Positions 57,578-64,000 of a stretch of DNA of 64,000 bases are shown here, in pieces. Every line of letters begins with the position of its first letter. Position 1 is the stretch's first letter. The stretch is from Isoetes taiwanensis (taxonomy: Eukaryota; Streptophyta; Lycopodiopsida; Isoetales; Isoetaceae), in the NCBI GenBank assembly GCA_021234155.1, contig JAJEKV010000013.1:5272775-5336774 (forward strand). Reading direction: 5' to 3'. The notes under the pieces are model-generated. The model was given only the letters and a program-made list of their open reading frames with translations, was not told where the DNA came from and did no database searches. A program made the position numbers and the translations under genes.

Positions 57578-58470
57578 TGTTTTTTTTTTTTTTGAAGGAT
57601 GAAATTAAATAATATTAATATAGCGTAAGTACAAGAAGAGCGATACTAGGGTACCCCTGCCCACACATGGGCGAGCACCCACACGACACATATACCTACC
57701 TATGACTCATGGAATAAATCTGCCAATGCTGTCTACAATGAGAAGGGTCCTCTCCCAGATAGCTGCCTTAAACTGCTCCTTCCGAGGAGATGCCAGGTAA
57801 GAGAGATATAATTTGTACCTTAACTGCGGGATCAGAACCCGAGGCTGTATCTCCTCATTCCTGAACATCTTCATGCGCCGGCGCTTCCAAATGAGCCACA
57901 GTAACCACGCTTTACACAAATGGAAGGCCAGACTACCCCCGAGGATACACCCCCAAGAGAACCTGTTGACTCTGAAGCGATGTGTGAAAGAGGCGCTGGA
58001 CCCACTGCCATGCCGGCTGGATGTCCGAGCAGAGAAACATACAATGCTCCAGGGTCTCCACACAGGCACCACACATTGGACACCGGTCGCTGATTCGCGG
58101 ATTGATCCTGTGCACCCACGTGTTCACCCTCAGGGACCGGTGCACTATCTGCCATAGCAGCACCCGAATCTTGGGGGGCGAGATTGGGTTCCACACCCAT
58201 CTCCAAATGCTGCTCCAGTCATCTCCTGGCACCTAAAGACTCCAGCCATCTGAGGGGGGCAGCTCATCCTGAATTGCCAAAAGCTCATAGCAGGATTTCA
58301 CAAAATTCGAGGGGTCAACCTTTGGATGACAACTCCACACCCGCCCCGACGCCTGCGGGGGGTTCAGCGGCAGCGCATTAGCCACCCAAGGCAAGCATTC
58401 TTTTGGCACTTGCACTCTAAATTGCTCCGTGGAATTAGTTTGAACCTGAAATATTAGAACAAGAACAATC
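57578..58470 (-). mobile_element. L1-type LINE 3' fragment with zf-RVT domain
   Basis: Read on the minus strand: LPPSDGWSL, then DDWSSIWRWVWNPISPPKIR, VLLWQIVHRSLRVNTWV, DRCPMCGACVETLEHCMFLC and AWQWVQRL. This is the zf-RVT zinc-binding domain (W..iW....P.K...FlWr......t...L..R......C..C....E...H.f..C) of plant L1 polymerases. A frame break lies near 57935-58072. The 3' end is CATCCTTCAAAAAAAAAAAA (poly(A), about 57580-57595). It is unlike LINE copies 1 and 2, which have a different finger and no poly(A). Confidence 0.85.
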
Positions 58471-58558
58471 AAAAGAATGCAATGAGAATTTGGAAATCAA
58501 ATACCTTCATCATTCAGAATGCAAAAGACCGAGTTCCAGAGTTCGCTTAGAATTAGGA

Positions 58559-58620
58559 AGATTCTTGCCAACAAATAGGGCGAAATTGAAGAATTTCGCT
58601 CTTTTTGCTGGCAAGAATCT
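58559..58620. ncRNA. strong 29-bp hairpin, function unknown
   Basis: Arm AGATTCTTGCCA..CGAAATT (58559-58587), loop GAAG, and arm AATTTCGCTC..GGCAAGAATCT (58592-58620). Only three positions of 29 fail to pair. The loop is very short for a plant miRNA precursor, so a foldback element or small-RNA source is as likely. RNA expression is unproven. Confidence 0.45.
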
Positions 58621-58955
58621 GCCATAATTTGATTCAAACGATACTTGGGCGCTGGAACAAGCTGGATGACATAATATCAACAAATTCCGGCCGGGCTATA
58701 TGGGAGTTCAGTGAAAGATAAAATTTTAGATGCAATCATCAAATTTGTAGTTGTTGGAAAATTATGATTGTAAAAATTTAGGGTTGGGAGGATGAAAATT
58801 AGGTTTTTTTTTTTTTTTTGGGAGGGGGTAGGTTCAAAATTTTACGTGGAAGCCCCCCTCTCTCCCTCCTCCCCCCCACAAATACTCTTATAAAGCCTCT
58901 AAATGATCCCATATATCCTCTACTGTGTTCCCTCTCATTGTCCATTGTCAATAGG
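58621..58955. other. no gene seen
   Basis: AT-rich, with a T run (about 58804-58820) and a pyrimidine-rich block to 58880. Confidence 0.4.
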
Positions 58956-59590
58956 ATAAAATTATACATGTCCATTAGCCTTCGCCATTGGTGTTGTTTT
59001 GGCTCAAGAATTATGCACCACATTAGGACAACCCATCCATTTTGCCAGCCACAAACTCAATCAAGTTGAGAAACATTATTCGGCTATACAGCGTGAAGCC
59101 ATGGGACTCATCTTTGTGCCTGCTGGGTTCTTCTGTTGCAAGGGTTTGCTCTCTTTGAGATTATTCACGAACTGGGCAAAATCCCATACTGTTCCAAATT
59201 ATCTCTCCCATACATAGATGATTCTGCCTCGGGCATTTTTGACACTTTCTCAGACGCTCAACTCTTTTTTGTTACAGCGACACCCCACCGGTTCCATGAT
59301 TATTAACAATATTTACTCTCTGGCCAAACGAACTCCATGTTGTCTCTGGAAAAACTTCACGTCCGTTTAACAATAATTTCTACGTGAAGTCCATCACCAT
59401 ATCATAGTATCAAGACATATGTATAAAGGAGATAAGGATATGGTTTTCGCCGATAATTCTGGACATTATCCGTCATGTCCATGAAGGCCTCTAAAGTCGT
59501 CATTTCAATGGTGATCTCAGGATCGGAAGATTCTCTTGGTAGGATACTTCTGGCCCACACTATTCAAGGATGCTCAGTTCTTGTTACATT
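58956..59590 (+). pseudogene. Ty3/gypsy RT/RNase H and integrase fragment
   Basis: The plus strand reads FAIGVVLAQELC, then QPIHFASHKLNQVEKHYSAI, QREAMGLIF (the RNase H start typical of gypsy elements: xIGxVLxQ...PIxFASxKLNxAExxYSxxEREAL). Further on, DDSASGIFDTFSDAQLF matches the linker, and at 59535 VGYFWPTLFKDAQFL matches the integrase zinc domain (YYWPTLFKDA). Internal parts are deleted and frames change. Confidence 0.75.
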
Positions 59591-62585
59591 TTTTCTTACT
59601 CACTTCCCCCTTATTCCTTCAAATTGACCATTTGACACTTTTCTTTTGGGAGTTTTTCTATCATAGTCTTTCAGTTGTCATTTATTCCAATTGCCTGATT
59701 TATCCCTCTCACCCTTCTATGTCTAGCGACCTATTGCTTTTAATCATAGTCATCTCCTCTTGCTCTGCTTATTCCATAGTGGTTGATTGGGTTCATTTAG
59801 TTTGGATTTGTTCATTTGATCTCATTATTCTTGTTAGAGCTTTGTTATTTTAATTCCTTGCTCATAATTTCACTACTCATCTTCTTGACATTCCGTTTTA
59901 CTTGTTCTATTGGCCTTGCGAGTCAGACATTCATGCTTTATCTTTGTAGTTTTCTTTATTCAGGTTACCCAATTTATTAGAGTCTATTTTCATCACTTTG
60001 CTGGTTGGCATCTTTTTCCATGTTAGTATTTGATTCACTGCATCCCGCTCAGTTCTGTATCTTGTTGTCCCTAGTATTCCCTTGCCTCATCAGTTCTATT
60101 CATCTTTTATCCTCATGGCTCCATTTTTATTTCTTATAGTTCTCATCACGTTTTCAGTTGTGTTCATGCTATGGGACGTCACCTTCTATCCCTTGGCCTT
60201 TGCTAGTGCATCACTTTTTCAACTTATCATCATTAGCTCCTTTTTGAGATATCAATCAATGTTTTTACCGTAGTATTCTAGCCTTCTATTGTTTAGCCTA
60301 TATTCATCACTAGGTCTTCCCTTTATCTGCCTGGTGGTTCTTTTGCTCCTTCAGCTCCATTGCACATACTATTGTTTTAGTTAATTTCTCATTTCTTTGT
60401 AGTCCGAGTGATCTATTTCGTTACGTTCATTTGAGTTGCTCTTTTTGCACTATTTGCATTGGTTCGTTGGGCCTCATGTTGCTTTTTTCCATTTATTCAT
60501 GGTTGGCATCCATTGCTTGTTTGGTAATCTTTACAATATCTCCTTGTTGTCATATGCCTCATCGCCTCTAATGGCCCTTTTGTTCAATTTACCATTAGTT
60601 ACCTCCGTTGTCTTCTCCTTATTGCCTTAGTTGCCCCGTTGTTCTATTGCTCCTTTGCTCCACTGCATCTGCTTTATTCTTTATCCTTTTATCCCGATTC
60701 TTAATGTAGTCCCGGTTCTCTCTTCTATACCTTACAGTCCCTTGTATCTTCAGTCTTTGTTTGAGTTTGAGATTGTTCCTCTTCTGTTGTATGTTGATGT
60801 TTTATACATAGGACCTTTTCCCAAGAATGCAATGGTTCTATTCAACATGAATAGAACCATCATTCTTGGGAAAGGGATGCCTTCTTTGGCTCACGCCTCT
60901 TTTGGCTCCTTGCTCACCTATATATACTATGTTCTCTCTCTCAATGTTCATCGGTGTTCTCTTTGAGCTGGATCTTTCATTCTTGATATCAGTTTCCCTT
61001 CCCTCCCACTCTTTTTTCTTTTGAGATTGTTGAGTGGTTGTTTGTGTTTAATCACTGTTAGCTTGCATGGGGAGGATCAATGTGCATGTGGTTGATCAGC
61101 CCTCTTTGTTCTGACATTTGTTGTCGTGATGGGTTTGGGCTATGGATTGTGGACTTGGTTCGTCATCTCTCATATTCTTTCTCAGTGTAGCATTGTGACT
61201 TCCGAGTAGCACCTTTGGGGTTCTCTTTTCTCTTGGGATTTTCCTTCGAATTATTTTTCCCATTGGTCGTGCTTCTACTCTCTCTCTCCCCGCGTAGCAG
61301 TTGTCGCTTCTGGGTAGGCTCCAAGGGGTTCTCCTATTGGATGTGCTTATTTTCTCTTCTTGGTGTAGCTTTGTGGCTTCCAGAGTGTTCGTAGCTTCCA
61401 AAGTCTTTCTCTTCTCGGCGCAGCATTGCGGCTTCCGATTCTCCTCATTGGATTTTTTTTTTCCCTATTGATGTTCTAATTTCATCAATCTTCTTTCTCA
61501 ACTTTAGTGCGTGCCATCGAAATCTTATTCGATCTTTTATATATCTTCCATTTGGAATTTTCTTCTTCAAGTCGGCACTTTGTAATGGCCAATTGCTTTG
61601 AACTCTAATACTTTGATTGTTGGCGTGGTTAATTTTTCCTTGTTTGCGATAGTCGAGGTGATGGATTTCAGCATATGGTTTGGGGCTGCATGTTGCAGGG
61701 GTCGTTGGGTCTTTGATAGTCGAGGTGATGGATTTTGGCATATGGTTTGGGGCTGCGTACTGTAGGGATCGTTGGGTTTTTTCGAGTTGAAACTCTTAGT
61801 GGACTATCATGGGCATGGATGCATCTTCAACAATTTTTAAATCAGTAACTGCTGTTAGAGTCAGTTATTTATCGTTAGGGTTTTCCTTGAAAATTCGAAA
61901 GGGCGAATCCCGACGATAAGTTTCTAACTCATGGGCAGTTTTACCTTCGATAGCGTTCTTATTTCTGAGCCCTTGTGAGATTGCTTGGTGATACTCCATT
62001 CATTTGACCTCGGTGATTGTCTAATTCCGAGGCATTTGATTTTGTTATCATTGACAAGGCCCCAAAAAATAAGCGTTACCAGTTTTTTACAATAGTGTAC
62101 CATTATAATAAGTTAATATCACTAAATGGGTTAATATATTGAATCATCACTACTAGTTACATGATGTGGTTCTTGTATATGTTTTGTTTTGCTAGTTTGT
62201 TATCATAGTTCACCATCATGGTTCTTTATGGTAATTTGTTTATTTGATTTATTGCTATGTTTTAGGTAGGGAAGCCATAAACCACTAATAATTTTAGCTT
62301 TCACTTGTTTGTGCAATTTATAGTGGTTTCCTTATGAAGTTGTCTACTCTTTTTTAAACCAACCATACAAGAAAATGTTTATTTCTTATTACAAAATATT
62401 AACTAATTGTGGGTGGTTTTGTCACCAAGATAGTAAAGCCTTGCGCCTTAAACCTATTTTGTATCCAAACAAAAGCAATGGTGTGTTGGACAATTGCAAT
62501 TGGTAATGGTTTATTACGTATAGGACATACACAATTTTGAAAATTTATTGATGCTTTATTAGATCAATTGATATTGGTGTATACA
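59591..62585. other. long pyrimidine-rich non-coding region
   Basis: T/C-rich on the plus strand. Open frames here are low-complexity Leu/Phe/Ser strings and do not support genes. Diverged tandem units with GCTTCC(G/A)...GGGTTCTC recur about four times at 61190-61440. A near-exact 69-bp pair, TAGTCGAGGTGATGGATTTT-type, lies at 61649-61775. The hairpin at 60811 is listed separately. It might be an untranslated internal part of the gypsy element upstream. Confidence 0.5.
60811..60881. ncRNA. long hairpin, possible miRNA-like foldback
   Basis: CCTTTTCCCAAGAATGCAAT plus GGTTCTATTC (5' arm, to 60843) pairs with GAATAGAACCATCATTCTTG plus GGAAAGGG (3' arm, from 60849) around a 5-base AACAT loop. 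There is one two-base bulge, about 26 paired positions in all. Pairing is far beyond that of the surroundings. No match to a known miRNA comes to mind. Confidence 0.45.
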
Positions 62586-62589
62586 TTAT

Positions 62590-63480
62590 CTTTAGAATTA
62601 GAGGGTTTCGTGGAGGCGCCATGTGAGGCGCCGTTCGTCGTTTCTGTATGTATCTCTCTCCTTGGGTGTCGGATTTGGACGATTTTTGGTGCGTTGGAAA
62701 GCTCGGACTGTTGGCTTTCTGTCGGTATATGGCATCAAGCAGCCCAACATCGGAATCAGTGCCGGATTTGGGGTTTCCCATTTCGGCCCCTCGGGATGAG
62801 GAGGTCGACTCATATCACCTCCCACTTTATTTGGACCTGGTTTGGCGAGCCGCCAGAACCCCCACTATGCCCCCTCGGCCCTCCCTCGCTTGAGACTAGA
62901 TTATGAGCGGCCGCAGGATCTCACGCAGATGCTCACGCGACGCCCCCCCGAATTACGCAGCACACACTTCACACTAGAGCGGCCAGACAACCACCGGACT
63001 TCGCTATTACGATGCAAATTTGACTTTGCTTTTAAGGGCACTCGCCGCCGTGGTCGGCAAATTCCCGCAGAAACCGATGGTTTGATGCGATCAGAAGAAC
63101 GCAAGCGGCAAATGGCCACATTCTCGATCCGTGTACCCGCCAGTTACTCACGCCAGCATCACCTATCTGGTGGACACAAAGGCGCCACCTTGCCGTGCAT
63201 CGGGGAGATGTTCTACCACTTCGGACACTCATCCTCGAACCTTTGGCGCAGAGTGCCAAGGCCAGCCTGACCCTAAGGGACATCACACCCGGCAAGGGGA
63301 ACAAGACGGCAAAGAGCTTATGACCCGCCAGGGACGCCAGACGCCCATACCCCCACGGATGGCCCCCATTGGTTCTCGTGGACGAGGATGTTGAGGAGGG
63401 CCTGCAACGGCTAGCTAATGGGAAGGCAGCTAACCTCGATGGTATGCAGGCCGAGTTACTCAAATAGGCAGGGCAGCCGC
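62590..63480 (+). pseudogene. LINE fragment: pre-RT region to RT start
   Basis: GC-rich compared with its flanks. At 63381-63460 the frame reads DEDVEEGLQRLANGKAANLD then GMQAELLK, the opening RT block of plant LINEs (V...L..L..GKA.G.DG..AELLK), followed by a TAG. Upstream frames (62842-63270) are Arg/Pro-rich and broken. It could belong to the same family as LINE copies 1 and 2, which hold only the other end. The fragment ends abruptly near 63500. Confidence 0.6.
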
Positions 63481-64000
63481 TTGTGCACAAGGCACCCAAA
63501 ATTAAAACACTACATGGTTTTTCCCATGGTTGTGACTAGAAAACCATTCTACAAAACCAATACATGTTTGTGGGTTGATATCATTAAAAACCATATGAGG
63601 CTAAACTAATGGGTTCTTTTGTAAGGTTTGTTAGGGTGGTGTTATGGTATGGTAATTGCTAATGGCTTCCTTGTAGAGTTTGTCAAAGTGGTATAACATG
63701 TTGGTAAATTTATATGGTATGTTATAGTGTTTTAAGGGTATGGTTAATCCCTATGGTATAACACGATGGTGTGGATGTGGTTTAATATGCTGCTCTGTTC
63801 ATGTGATTCTATAGTGTGGTTGGTTATTGTGGTGAACTAGCATGGCTAATTGTCATGGTAAATGCACATGGTTCGCAATGTGTTAGGTTCAAATTACTAT
63901 TATTATTAGTAATAATTTATTCCAAATGTGCATGGTTTTGTTATGTCTTATCTTTATGGTTATCGTTTATAAACCAGCGATGATAACTAGTAACACTTTA
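63481..64000. other. no gene; GGTTTA/TATGGT-rich DNA
   Basis: Repetitive TATGGT and ATGGTT words without coding capacity. Confidence 0.45.

Noticed and set aside
59591-62585. Genes in the long pyrimidine-rich region
   Set aside because: All frames are hydrophobic low-complexity strings produced by T/C-rich composition; no start context, splice pattern or domain.

Overview
The window is nuclear DNA of a land plant with a repeat-rich genome. The evidence is a spliced TAF7 gene with a minor-class intron, a plant STE20/FRAY-like kinase, pieces of PPR, thylakoid-kinase, TRS120 and HSC70 genes, and a small plastid insertion (psbD and atpF). I cannot name the species. The mix of elements (pogo-like transposon, Penelope-like reverse transcriptases, many LINEs, a bacterial-type DNA methyltransferase relic) would suit a seed-free plant or gymnosperm, but that is a guess.

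Only two host genes look intact. TAF7 (18749-20092, +) has five exons and encodes about 197 residues. A single-exon STE20-family kinase (42913-45126, -) encodes 737 residues. Everything else that codes is mobile-element protein or a gene relic.

Layout. 1-5.3 kb: spliced reverse-transcriptase retroelement, copy A, with plastid DNA in its intron. 6.6-10.6 kb: an island of broken gene pieces (PPR, STN-type kinase, TRS120). 10.5-15.7 kb: CpG-rich palindromes, an exon-like repeat, a multicopper-oxidase piece and the 5' half of a LINE. 15.7-18.3 kb: Ty3/gypsy chromovirus remnant and a PIF/Harbinger piece. 18.7-20.1 kb: TAF7. 20-25.7 kb: mostly non-coding, with an HSC70 relic. 25.7-34.7 kb: reverse-transcriptase copy B, broken into oppositely oriented pieces and hit by two LINE insertions. 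36.6-41 kb: LINE tails and the methyltransferase relic. 41.5-42.3 kb: palindrome array. 42.9-45.7 kb: kinase. 46.88-51.50 kb: a pogo-like DNA transposon bounded by 13-bp inverted repeats and TA duplications, carrying two convergent genes. 52-64 kb: LINE and gypsy fragments, two strong RNA-type hairpins and long pyrimidine-rich non-coding DNA.

Best candidates for something undescribed: (1) the spliced, Penelope-like reverse-transcriptase family with an extra N-terminal protein of no recognised domain; (2) a beta-class DNA amino-methyltransferase gene in plant DNA with a convincing intron; (3) the second, unrelated gene inside the pogo-like transposon. No tRNA, rRNA or CRISPR was seen.
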